Assembly (NCBI GenBank): GCA_900095095.1
Contig: FMBT01000302.1
Location: forward strand, 1-64,000
Reading direction: 5' to 3'
Origin: Fragilariopsis cylindrus CCMP1102
Lineage: Eukaryota; Bacillariophyta; Bacillariophyceae; Bacillariales; Bacillariaceae
DNA length: 64,000 nt
Within the stretch, counting starts at the first letter, position 1; each line of letters begins with the position of its first letter. The position numbers were made by a program, and so were the translations under genes. Of the stretch, positions 45,455-55,333 are shown piece after piece. The notes beneath the pieces are model-generated. The model worked only from the letters and a program-made list of their open reading frames with translations. It was not told the origin of the DNA and ran no database searches.

Positions 45455-47069
45455 ATGAATAATTCTTCTTTCATTCTCGCCATAAACGCAATTTATGCAA
45501 TTAATATTATTGCATCATTGCCATTGTTATGCTCTGGTACTGTTGAACAGCAGTGTTGTCGTCAAAGGCGATTATCCGAAGACGACGCCTATGCTGGTAT
45601 AATCATCGATCCAAAGGAAATCCTGAATGATGATACAAGAAGGATTATTACAAAGAAACTACAACAATATTCTTCTACAGAGTTTCATTATGAATCATCG
45701 TCAGCGGTGAATAATAGTAATATTAATAGTAGTGTGGAACCATCAGAGGCAGAAAAAGTAGCGAATCAGACAGTACGTGTAACAACAACAACAACAGCAA
45801 ATGATGATTACAAAAACAATGATATTGATGACGATGGAAACATTGTCGACAATTATGGTGTTGATTGTCACAATAGCGAGAAATGTAGTAATATCAGAGT
45901 TGCGATAGTTGATGATACTGCATTTAGATTCTATAATGATCATGACTATGATTTTGGTATTGATCTACTACAACATGATAACGATAATGGAAGTAGTAAT
46001 AACAACTATAGCGCAGTAATGATGGCAGAGTATGTCGCTAAAAGACTACACAACCGATTATGGGATGTTAAATCCAACAAAGAAGAAGGAGAAGAAGCAA
46101 AACGTATAAAAACCGAAGAAGGAACTAATAAACGTGGAATGACAACATTACTTGATAGTTATAATGATGCTAATATATTAATATATTTAGATATTCGTGA
46201 TCGGGTTGTTTTTATAACGGTTGACAATAATAATCCCAACTTACGTCGTATTTTAACCGACAAACGTATTGATCGTATAATCCGAAATGAAATGAAACCT
46301 TACTTTAAGAATGATGATTACGGGAATGGACTGATCAAAGGTATGGAACAGATAATAGATCTTCTTGAAAATAACAACGGAGAAGAAGAGGATGAACAGT
46401 ATGTTTTTTTCGATTTTGAAGGATTTTTATGGATAATTTTGGTTATTTTGCATTGTCATTATAATCTAAGGTTGAAACAACGAAAACGACAACAACAACG
46501 TGTACACGCAAAAAATGCAAGCGAGTTATCAACACAGGATATAATTCATGATGAGGAATTGCGTAAAACTCATGCCGAAACGACTAATTGTCCTATATGT
46601 CTTGAAGATTTTCAATCCTGTTGTATTGGATCTGATAGTAAACCAATCAAAATATTACGATGTGGTCATGTCTTTGATGAATCATGTTTTTTAGAATGGA
46701 TCACATATGGACATGGTGGAGACATTACTAAATGCCCCATTTGTCGTTCAGAGGTCGGTGGTCCAAATACAAACAACAACGATAGTGATAGTAACAATGG
46801 TGATGATAGCGGAACATTAGTTGGAAACAGAGAAGGATACGTGTCAAGATGGTCATTTACATTCAATAGAACATCTCGCATTCCCCGTTGATGACGCGGC
46901 GGAGCAGCTCACATTTAACAAACACTTCGAGTACGACAGTTACAACGATGATGACGATGCTATTACTACCAGTAGCAGTAGCAGTGCCGATAGTTATTAT
47001 GCCTTCGGTGGCGATGATGACGGTGACACCAATACTACTTCAGTTGGTGGAAGAGGTGGACGTTTCTAG
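45455..47069 (+). CDS. TPM-domain RING-finger membrane protein, probable E3 ligase
   Basis: A signal peptide (AIYAINIIASLPLLCSG) is followed by a TPM domain at about residues 45-300. It contains DPKEILNDDTRRIITKKLQQ, ANILIYLDIRDRVVFITVDN, LTDKRIDRIIRNEMKPYF and NDDYGNGLIKGMEQIIDLL, matching the usual G-x-L-x-D-x2-I-x-R-I-I-x4-M-x2-F pattern. A membrane helix follows (FEGFLWIILVILHCH). The cytosolic part then carries a RING finger near 377-430: CPICLEDF, LRCGHVFDESCFLEW and CPICR. In CGH-x2-D-x2-C the fifth metal ligand is Asp, as in RING-D variants. This places a ubiquitin-ligase module across a membrane from a luminal TPM domain. The main frame stops at 46891; an acidic, Gly-ended continuation to 47069 in another frame is probably the real C-terminus after a one-base indel. 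Confidence 0.82.
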
Positions 47070-47229
47070 TTTAAAATTAGAATCAAAATTATGGCTACCT
47101 TTCTATTTTGCCACTATCAAATAGAAGCCAGTTCGCGAAGAGATGCGAGCTTTTTCAGGTGCCAAGTAAACCTTAACCTCTAATCATTTCCCACCTCTTT
47201 ATTATCATGCATTGATTTCATTCAAATAT

Positions 47230-47272
47230 TTATATCTGTTCTTCCTTATAATGTAAGGAAGAACAGATATAA
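47230..47272. repeat. Perfect 19-bp hairpin between convergent genes
   Basis: The arms 47230-47248 and 47254-47272 are perfect complements with a 5-base loop (TAATG). The arm starts TTATATCTGTTCTTCC. It lies between the 3' ends of the TPM-RING gene and the glycine-zipper gene. It could affect 3'-end formation or convergent transcription. Confidence 0.85.
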
Positions 47273-47416
47273 TTCGGGCTCGCAGGTATGAAAACAATGA
47301 TCAAGCCCATGTTGAGGGAAAAAATGTCTTTGTAGTCCGTCGGTTAATTGGTTATGACCGTTTTGATGGGCTGATATGTATAAGTTTTATTTTTTATTTT
47401 TCTTTATTTTTTTACA

Positions 47417-48077
47417 TTAACTAAGTACTAAACTATGGGTAGCGTATGGTTGGTTTTGAGATGCATTAAACGCCGCTAATCGATCTTCTGTAGAACCACT
47501 TGGCGGAGAAGTCAGTGTCGCTAATCGATCCTCTAAAGAAGCACTTGGAGAACTATGCAAACCTCCTTCTTCCAAACGATTATCAAAATCATCTCCTGCT
47601 CTTTCAGCCAATACTTCTTCTACTGATGGGAGCGCTGTATTTACTGCTGGTAATTCTATTGCCCCTCCTTCCTGTTCTTGCTGCTGGTGTTCCATGTTCT
47701 CGTCTTGCTACTATTGAGTTATCTCTTGCTCTATCAGCCAATACTTCATGTGCCCCTGATGGGTCTTCGTGTATCGCTGCTACTCCTCCAGCTCCCAATA
47801 ATATTGCTCCTCCTACTCCTCCCATTACTGCTATAAATAATCCACCGCTCCATGCTCCTGATGCAGCGCTTTGGTCTTCACCTAAACTAAGTACAGATCC
47901 TACTGCTGCTCCGACTAGTCCTCCTCCAGCTGCTCCTAATGTTGCTCCTACTGCTATTGTCGTTTTCGTCATATAATTATCATCCGAAATTAATTCATCA
48001 GTACCCGAACGAAAGCTCAGAATAATTATTCCAACCTTGTCAAAGTTGTTTTCGACATCTCCGTACAGCAAAAACAC
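47417..48077 (-). CDS. Glycine-zipper membrane protein, unknown function
   Basis: The start could be 48077 or the internal Met (MTKTTIAVGATLG), about 36 codons later. The central part has two Gly/Ala-rich hydrophobic segments, TLGAAGGGLVGAAVGSVLSL and LFIAVMGGVGGAILLGAGGV, the pattern of glycine-zipper helices that pack tightly in membranes. The C-terminal part is hydrophilic with two related segments, LEDRLATLTSPPSGS and TEDRLAAFNASQNQP, and two related ones, HEVLADRARD and EEVLAERAGD. These show short internal duplication. One base change near 47698 is needed to pass from the hydrophobic part to this tail. I do not recognise a named family. Confidence 0.55.
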
Positions 48078-48423
48078 ACACAGAGCTTTTCGCTACGATC
48101 TGTAATTTTTACGGTACTCGACCTTAACGGGTCATACTTCTGAAAGCATGATTGTCAATGATTGCTTCCTTTTCATTTGATTCTTTATGGATTCACACAT
48201 GTACAAAATACTTAGTCGTACGTATACTGGCACAACTAACTATCACACCGGACAAAAATGTATAAATATCAGGAGTGTGAAAGTGACATTAAAAAAAAGA
48301 GGATGCACAAATAAGAATCGCGACTATTAGTATTATAATTTACCTGCTGCTGTAGTTAACATAAACTAGCCACTCACAGAATCAGACTTTAATCTAATAT
48401 TCGATCAGAATACTACTATTACG
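48078..48423. promoter_or_regulatory. Divergent intergenic region
   Basis: About 350 bases lie between the glycine-zipper gene (minus) and the secreted two-repeat gene (plus). They are AT-rich. No specific element can be assigned. Confidence 0.45.
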
Positions 48424-48520
48424 ATGATGATAACTAGTATTAAGTTTCTCTTTATTTTTGGTGTGTTTTTATTAGCAACATCATCATTAACATTTGGTGA
48501 TGCAAAACCGCACGATGATC

Positions 48521-48556
<36 letters not shown>

Positions 48557-49773
48557 CGGGTGCTACTACTACTACTGGACTTCGAAAGACTGTTCGAAAA
48601 CTCAGATCGGAGAAGAGTTCAACGAACGGTGCATTGATGGAGCAGTCGTATGGATTTTCGCAGACGAAGGCAAAGGTGCTGGAGCAACAAAGAAAGGCGA
48701 AGGGTATGGTACCGGAAATAGCGAAGGCACCAAAGACAAACCAAAGTAAAGAACCTCAAAGGATTTTGAAAAAGTCAAAGACCAGTAAAGACAAGAACAT
48801 GAAGAAGAAAGACAAAAAGAAGAAGAAGAAGACAAAGTCGTCGCCACCACCGCAACAAATTGCCACTATAGAGGATGTACTCATTGCTGCTCCAGCCTCT
48901 AAATCTCAAGAAGATGTTGAAGAAGAAATTAGAGGTGCAGTACTAGATAGCAGTTCCTCAGGACGTCGTAATCTACAAGAGGACGAGGCAGAAGATATTT
49001 CAGTAAATGTTGGTTACGCCGTTTCATATTGTACTCTGATCTTCATTCCTCCTGCTGAAATCTCTAATTTTGTTTCTTGTTATGTGTGTGTAATCACGTT
49101 AATTATGGATGCAGGGACTGGAATTGATGTAGATGAAGAAGCAATAGCTATTACTGAACTCATAGATACTGGTGTTTTCATAGCAGATCTCGATTTTGTC
49201 GTTGCATTTGCAGGTGGAACAGCATCTCCTTCCGCTTCTCCAACACCAACTACAGCATTACCAGATTCACCAAGCTCCGCTCCTAGTGGAGCAGCATCTG
49301 AGATTCCATTTCAGTCGTATGCACTAGAAACTGACGTTGTGCATAATGTACTCGTTGCTGCTCCTAACACTAAATCTACAGTGGAAGTTGCATTGGAAAT
49401 TGAGATTGAAGCGGAAAACGTTCTACAAGAGAACAACATATATCTACAATCTGAAGTGTGTGGGGAGGGTATTTCGGTCAATGTTAGGCAGTTTTGCGTC
49501 ATTTTAGACTGTGCTTCAATTTTTATTCTTCCTGCTGTTACACCTGACTTTGTTACCTGTAAAAATTGTACAATTGTTTTAGATGTGTTACTAATACCTG
49601 ATCGCACCCCCAGCTTGGTTGAAGCAAAAACCATTCTTACAACGAATATAAATGATGGTACATTCACAAAAGATCTCGAATTTTTAGTAGTATTGGCAGG
49701 TGCTTCAGACTTGACTTACGTACCAACAGCAGAACCAACAGCATCCCCGACTGCTCCAAGCTCTATCCCCTAG
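48424..49773 (+). CDS. Secreted protein with two repeated domains and PTASPT linkers
   Basis: A 449-residue intact frame. The signal peptide core is FLFIFGVFLLATSSLTFG. Next comes an Ala run, then a very basic stretch (KKDKKKKKKTKSS). Two homologous domains follow. Domain A (~residues 145-270) has VLIAAPASKSQEDVEEEI, a Cys pair YVCVITL and DTGVFIADLDFVVAFAGG. Domain B (~305-430) has VLVAAPNTKSTVEVALEIE, NCTIVLDVLL and NDGTFTKDLEFLVVLAG. Each ends in a Pro/Thr/Ser linker (PSASPTPTT, PTAEPTASPTAPSS), a hallmark of diatom cell-surface and wall proteins. The family is not one I can name. A cell-wall or surface role is inferred from the signal peptide and linkers. Confidence 0.78.
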
Positions 49774-50028
49774 TACATAATATTATATATATATTTATAT
49801 ATATATATATATCACATAGTAAATCAATGAGTTAAATTAAAATTATCCCCTAGTACAGGACCGAGTGGTGGTCAGTCCATTACCTTCCACAAGTCAAATC
49901 AAGATCCTCGTCGTCATCACAGCAAGCACAAGTTTAGGTCCAAGTCCCTAGCCCAGTTCGGATTGCCACACACTTGGTACCACTTAACCACTTCTTTGGA
50001 CACAATACTTCACATCACTATCTCGAGA
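49774..50028. other. Downstream flank
   Basis: A TA-dinucleotide run (49782-49812) follows the stop codon. Nothing else is assignable. Confidence 0.4.
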
Positions 50029-50376
50029 CTATATGTACTTTTTGTACTGTTCATCTTGTAGTGTCGTTTGGGCCAATTCGGTATTAATATACCAGGGTAG
50101 TGTGACACAATTGACACGGATACCATCCGGACCCCATTCACAGGCTCAATTTTTCGTCAATTGATTCATCGCTACCTTCATGGCGGCATACGGTGTACCA
50201 CTTTTCATCCCCACCAGACCTGCTACCAAACCAATATTCACTACCGAGGAGGACGACGTGGTTGTTTGTGTTGTTCTTGTTTCGATCGGATTACGATCAC
50301 GATTACGATCACGACGTACTAGATATGGATGGCATAATTTTGTGACTTCAAAAAATGAATGAAACTTGGTATTCAT
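50029..50376 (-). pseudogene. Truncated SDR (tropinone reductase-like) fragment
   Basis: The frame reads MNTKFHSFFEVTKLCHPYLV, then after an Arg/Ser insert VVNIGLVAGLVGMKSGTPYA with the following AMKVAMNQLTKN, a stop, and ACEWGPDGIRVNCVTLPWYI, ending NTELAQTTLQDEQYKKYI. It matches the central and later part of tropinone reductase-like short-chain dehydrogenases, including the catalytic S region and YAAMK. The N-terminal cofactor-binding half is absent, and an in-frame TGA splits what remains. I call it a pseudogene. The stretch could be a misassembled exon of a longer gene, but no partner exon is seen nearby. Confidence 0.75.
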
Positions 50377-50809
50377 AATAATAGTCTACATCCGGTTGAC
50401 TAGTTCGATTCAATTACAGCCGTTAAAAATTAAACGCTACGCGCGCGCTCGTCGACGTTATTTATCGTCACATTTTGTTTGCACGAATGGGAATTGAACA
50501 TCAGTTTGGGCTGTTTGTACGTAAGCTTTATTTTTAAAAGTTTCTTCGAGTATTATGTGCATCATCCCATTATCACGTCGTTATTGCTCGCTCATTCCAC
50601 AGACTGTGATTGCAAACGAATCGATGGAGAAACGTTACCAGACCGAGCGGGTCGGAAATTAATCGAGACAGAAACAATAAATGCGTTCAGAAAAGTACTA
50701 CAATATTATCAGCACTCAATGAAGTATCGTCTTCTACCGATCAAAAATTAATAAAAAATTAATAATAAATAATAGTAAGAATAATAATAAATAGATTTAA
50801 AAATAGATA
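50377..50809. promoter_or_regulatory. Upstream region of the amine oxidase gene
   Basis: About 430 bases with a GCGCGCG-type run near 50442-50451 and AT-rich sequence just before the start codon. A plus-strand 90-codon frame here has no recognisable features. Confidence 0.4.
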
Positions 50810-53294
50810 ATGATGATGATTCGTGACCATGATACGACGAGGCTTCCGTCTCTGGTACCACTACTCCTCGGTTTAATAATAACGCTGTCGATATCGTTGA
50901 CTTTATTCACGGGTGTTACCGGAGAAACATTTAGTGACGATGTTGATAACGATAACAACAACAACACTGTCGTGTATGACGTGCTTATTATTGGAGCAGG
51001 TTGGTCAGGTAAGAAAGGAGAAGAAAAGAAAAGGAAAGAACATGGTGTATTGGAACACCGTTGTTATTATCAAAAGTTCTAATATGATGCCTTTGTTGCT
51101 GTCTCTACTACTACTGCTGCTACTACTGCTGCTGCTACTACTCATAATGATCATGATAATAATATATGATAACATAATAATAGGCTTAGCAGCAGCAAAC
51201 GCTTTGCGTGATAAGGGAATTACGAATGTTAAAATTCTGGAGGCACGGGATTATATTGGTGGACGGTCTCGAACATTACAAGATTACTTTGTGGATGGGT
51301 TAGCTACCGAAGTTGGATCGTCATGGGTCTATCGACATTCTGCTATCGATGCTCTGTACAATAAATTAGGGTTGCAGTGGGATGTCAGTCGTTTTAATTT
51401 TGGCACGATCAAGCTGTATAATGAATGGGGTGCGCTCTCCAAGACAGACTCTAAAAAACTCAAAAGCGACTACATCGATGGCTTTGTTGCGTATGCGAAA
51501 AACCAATACGCCAACAAGGACGATGATATTGACCTGAGTGTTGAAGAACTAATGGCTTCATACTTTGCGTCCTCGGATGGTCGGAATTTGCCCAATATGC
51601 GCCGGCAAGCCGTGCATGCATTTGTTACGCCGGTCAGTACCAATCTAGGACAGATTGATGATGAAGCCGATGCTTCGAATATTATTTACGGTCTTACGTG
51701 GGAAGACGAAGAACTAGACTTCACGGCCGTACCTCATGGTGGATTTACTCCGGTTGTGAATGAATACTCCAAACCGATTGCACATTGGATTACGCGGAAT
51801 TCGGTCGTTACCAAAATCAATTATACTCGCAACCATATAGTCGAAGTTACTACCAACAATGGTGTCAACAGCGGGAATACTTTGTACCATACCCGCACTG
51901 TAATATGCACGGTACCAATTGGAGTGCTACAACATCGAGATATTGAATTTGTACCCGATCTACCAGAAAAGAAATGGAACGCCATTGACAGCATCGGGAA
52001 TGGTAGCGTCAATAAATGCATCATGTATTGGGATCGAAACACGAAGAATACCTCGTGGTGGCCCGAAGGAGAACTGGATCTACAATTGATCACCAATGCT
52101 GATACGGGTTCCGATGCGTGGACGTACTTTATTAATGATCAATCTCATGCAACCAATCACGATCATTATGTCTTAACGGCATGGAGTGCCGGAGATATTG
52201 TGAAAGAATTGGAAGCCGAAACTGATGAACAGACATTAGCTCGAGTCCTGATCAATTTACGAACAATGTTTGGAGAAGAGGTTCCCGAACCCACCAAGAT
52301 CTTAGTGACACGTTGGTTATCCGATCCGTACAGTCGAGGCGTTCATACGTTTCGCGAAACCGGTGTCGACAACGAACGTGCCAAACGCGAACTCAAACGA
52401 TCGCTCGATGATCAAGTGTTCTTTGCCGGAGAAGCAGTCGATTGGGGGTCCAATACCGTGGCAGCCTACAACAGTGGAATCGCGGTTGCGAATGATGTTG
52501 TCAAGTCTCTATATATTGATGATGATGATAATTCCAACAACGATGTTCAAGAAGACCAACCGACGTTCCAGCCCACCTTGTACAACACATTCAATCCGAC
52601 ATCTCTCGACACTTCATCAGAATATAGTGTCGGTAATGTCTGTGCGGACGATAACAACTATCGATACTACAAGGATGCATGGAAAGATTGCACATGGATA
52701 GTAGAAAATGATCGATGCAATCGAAGTGATAATAAAAGCGGAAAAAGTGTAACCGAGTATTATTGTCCTGTCCTATGTGGTTATTGTGATGGTAGTGATA
52801 GTGACGATGGGAATGGGAGTGGTAATGATAATGATAGTGCCGGTGACACTACTGATCTTGATAAGCAGAACGTGGTTGGAGAAATTGGTACAGGAACTAA
52901 TTCATCAACAGAGGACTCATCATATGCATCAGCTGTTACGCCATCAGAGAGTCCAATAACTGTTAAGCCAACTGATAAACCAACAGAGCAACAGAACGAA
53001 AATGAAATCCAGACCGAAAACGAAATAATAACAGATGTAGCTGTAGATCTTCAGCAAAATGAAGAGATCAAAGAGGTAGACCAGAAACAGCAAGAAGAAA
53101 TTTTTGAAGCGCTGCTCATTGAAATATCAGCGTCGCTAGAAGAAGAAGAACGCGAAGAGATCAAGGAGGAAGATCAGCAAGATCAAAATGAGAAGATCAA
53201 GCTAGAAGACCAGCAACAACAGGAGGACCATTCTGGATTTGAAAAGTCGAAGGTTTTATGGTGTCCCGAAATTCCCGTCTACGGAACAGAATAA
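50810..53294 (+). CDS. Secreted flavin amine oxidase with C-terminal ShK-like module
   Basis: Exons 50810-51008 and 51184-53294 join in phase 1, restoring the FAD motif IIGAGWSG-LAAANALRDKG, giving 769 residues. An N-terminal signal peptide (VPLLLGLIITLSISLTLF) directs it to the secretory pathway. The oxidase domain continues with ILEARDYIGGRSRT, VGSSWVYRHSAIDALYNKLG, TVPIGVLQ, and the C-terminal flavin site VFFAGEAVDWGSNTVAAYNS. This is the polyamine/LSD1-type amine oxidase family; polyamines are likely substrates. After it lies a six-cysteine module, with VCADDNNYRYY, WKDCTW, DRCN and YYCPVLCGYC, resembling ShK-type domains common in diatom secreted proteins. A Glu/Gln-rich low-complexity tail ends the protein. 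The intron is 175 bases, with (TAC)/(TGC) repeats. Confidence 0.9.
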
Positions 53295-53686
53295 AAATTG
53301 TTAGCGAGCGAGATGGTTACAGACTTAGGTCTTCAACAAAACAAGAAGTTCAAGGAGGAGACTAGTACCAGTAGAAGAACATATTCACAGCGCTTTAGTA
53401 CATGATGAAATATTATGCTGTTCGTTCTTTCAAAAATACCAACAAACCATCGAGGAACGGACGTAGAAGTAACACTATTGATAGAATGTGAAGAGGTAGT
53501 GGCTCAGGCAGCAGGGGAACCAAATACAATTAAAATCACGATCTTTACTACATTATTGATACAGTAAAGAAAGGTTTACAATAGATACAAAAAACATACT
53601 TGAAACAAATTTAAAAGTCTAAGATAATAATATGTTTTAAAAATAATAACATATATTATAAATAAACACTGGTGGTGGAAACTAGC
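53295..53686. other. Convergent intergenic region
   Basis: About 390 AT-rich bases lie between the amine oxidase and SDR 3' ends. No gene or structured element was noticed. Confidence 0.45.
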
Positions 53687-54732
53687 TTATTCCGCGTATG
53701 CATTGCTTTGTTCATGAACAATTTTTGCAAATGATTGATATGTCTTACCTAAACTTTTAGATTTATTATCTGGATAGATCATAAATGGAAGTTGTTTGTT
53801 ATCATCCCCACCACTATTTTTGTTAGAATAGCATCAATAAGAGATTCAGCAACGACAGATGGTGGTGGTGCATCATTAAATTTAGTCGATGACACTTCTT
53901 TTATCATATCTGTCAGTATTGGGCCTGGATGTATGGACATAACACTAATACCATACTTCGACCATAATTCCTTCTTTAATGATTGGGTGATAGAAAATGC
54001 TGCTGCCTTACTTGCACTATACGTCGAAACTTCTGGTATCACACAGCGTAATGATGCAACAGAATTAACTTGTACAAAAATTCCACCATTTCCATTTCAA
54101 CCGCCACTTTCATTTCCACTGCTGTTTGCTACTATTACTCGACCACGACGACCTAGAATAGGACTAAAATATTTCGCTAAATTAATAAGACCATATACAT
54201 TAACATTCATTTCATATTGTAAATTTGCAATACAATCATCATCAAGTGGACCTGTTCTTGTTAATACACCAGCATTATTAATAACAATATCAAGACGATC
54301 ACCACTTTCTTCTTCAATTTGTTTCGATGCATTTATAATTGAATTCACATCATTCAGATCAATGTAAATAGGTATAACAACAACATCTTGATTATTGTCA
54401 TAATAATCTTTATTATTATTAAAAGTATTATTCTTTTTGGCAGCTTCAATATCACGTACACCAGCATATATTTTTGATACACCATAGGATATAAATGTAT
54501 CCACAAATGCTTTACCAATACCACGATTGGAACCAGTAATTAATATAATTTTTCCTTTCATACAATTACTATTATCACTGCTTTCAGTAGCTGTAGCAGC
54601 AGCAGCAGCAGCAGCAGTACTCTCGTCAGCTACATCATCCCCACTATCACATGTTGGCTGCTCCTTCTTATTCTTCGCCTCGTCGTCGTCGTCCTTTTCC
54701 TCCTTATTGCCGCTTGTCATCCTGATAATCAA
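53687..54732 (-). CDS. Short-chain dehydrogenase/reductase with an in-frame TGA
   Basis: A classical SDR follows a disordered Ala/Asp-rich N-terminus. It shows the cofactor motif ILITGSNRGIGKAFVDTF (TGxxxGIG), DIVINNAGVLTRTGPL (NNAG), and the catalytic NSVASLRCVIPEVSTYSASK (S, Y-x3-K). An ISVMSIHPGPILTDM segment follows. Between the strand that ends VIVANSSGNESGG and the catalytic serine lies TGA (54099-54097), inside a Gly/Asn-rich insertion; the same frame continues perfectly on both sides. A missing base in a G4 run near 53811 extends the C-terminus to FAKIVHEQSNAYAE at 53687. The stop could be a sequence error, a recent null allele, or recoding (unlikely). Substrate unknown; resembles carbonyl- or sepiapterin-type reductases. 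Confidence 0.75.
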
Positions 54733-55333
54733 ATCTTGCGTTATCGTTAATTTCGATGCTACTGAATCGAATCTGTTGTGGGTAGTTCTCTAATGTAAAA
54801 CTTTTTTGGCTTGTAGCAAGTATCCTTCTGCCTTTTGTACTCATGCAATGAAAAGATCTTTTTTTTTGACAGTCCCTTCACAACTGCGAAGAAGAGCGAA
54901 ATAAGATAAAAATGTGTGACTGGTGACTGACTCTTCATTAAAACGTGCGTTCTTTTCATTGTGTCGTAAGTTTCGATGAAGATTCTTTCATTCGATTGAT
55001 TTCGATTTGATTTTCCTTTATTGTTCTTCGCCTTGGCGGATGGCTCCGCGCACTTAAATTAAATAACTGCCTACTAGTATCATCAGGTTTAACACCAACA
55101 GTTGAGCGCGACCAAAACGCAAGGCGAGCCATGTGCACCTTTTCAAGATTTGCGTGCATATCATCAAACCCACCGTAAAAGGAAAAAGATCAAAAGTATC
55201 CAGACTAAAGAACTTTCTTACCAAAACTACTTCAAGTAAAGCACAATAATGTAAGGCACAATACATAGAATAACAAAACGAGTAAGCAAAAGAAAAGAAG
55301 AACAAGAAGAAGGAGTACAGTACGGAGAGAACC
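54733..55333. promoter_or_regulatory. Divergent intergenic region
   Basis: About 600 bases lie between the SDR gene (minus) and the double-SET gene (plus). GTACAGTAC occurs at about 55315-55323, directly before the plus-strand start. No gene is supportable. Confidence 0.5.

Noticed and set aside
54097-54099. In-frame TGA in the SDR gene as a selenocysteine codon
   Set aside because: It lies in a Gly/Asn low-complexity insertion, not at a redox or catalytic site, and TGA acts as a plain stop elsewhere in the window. I see no support for a SECIS element.
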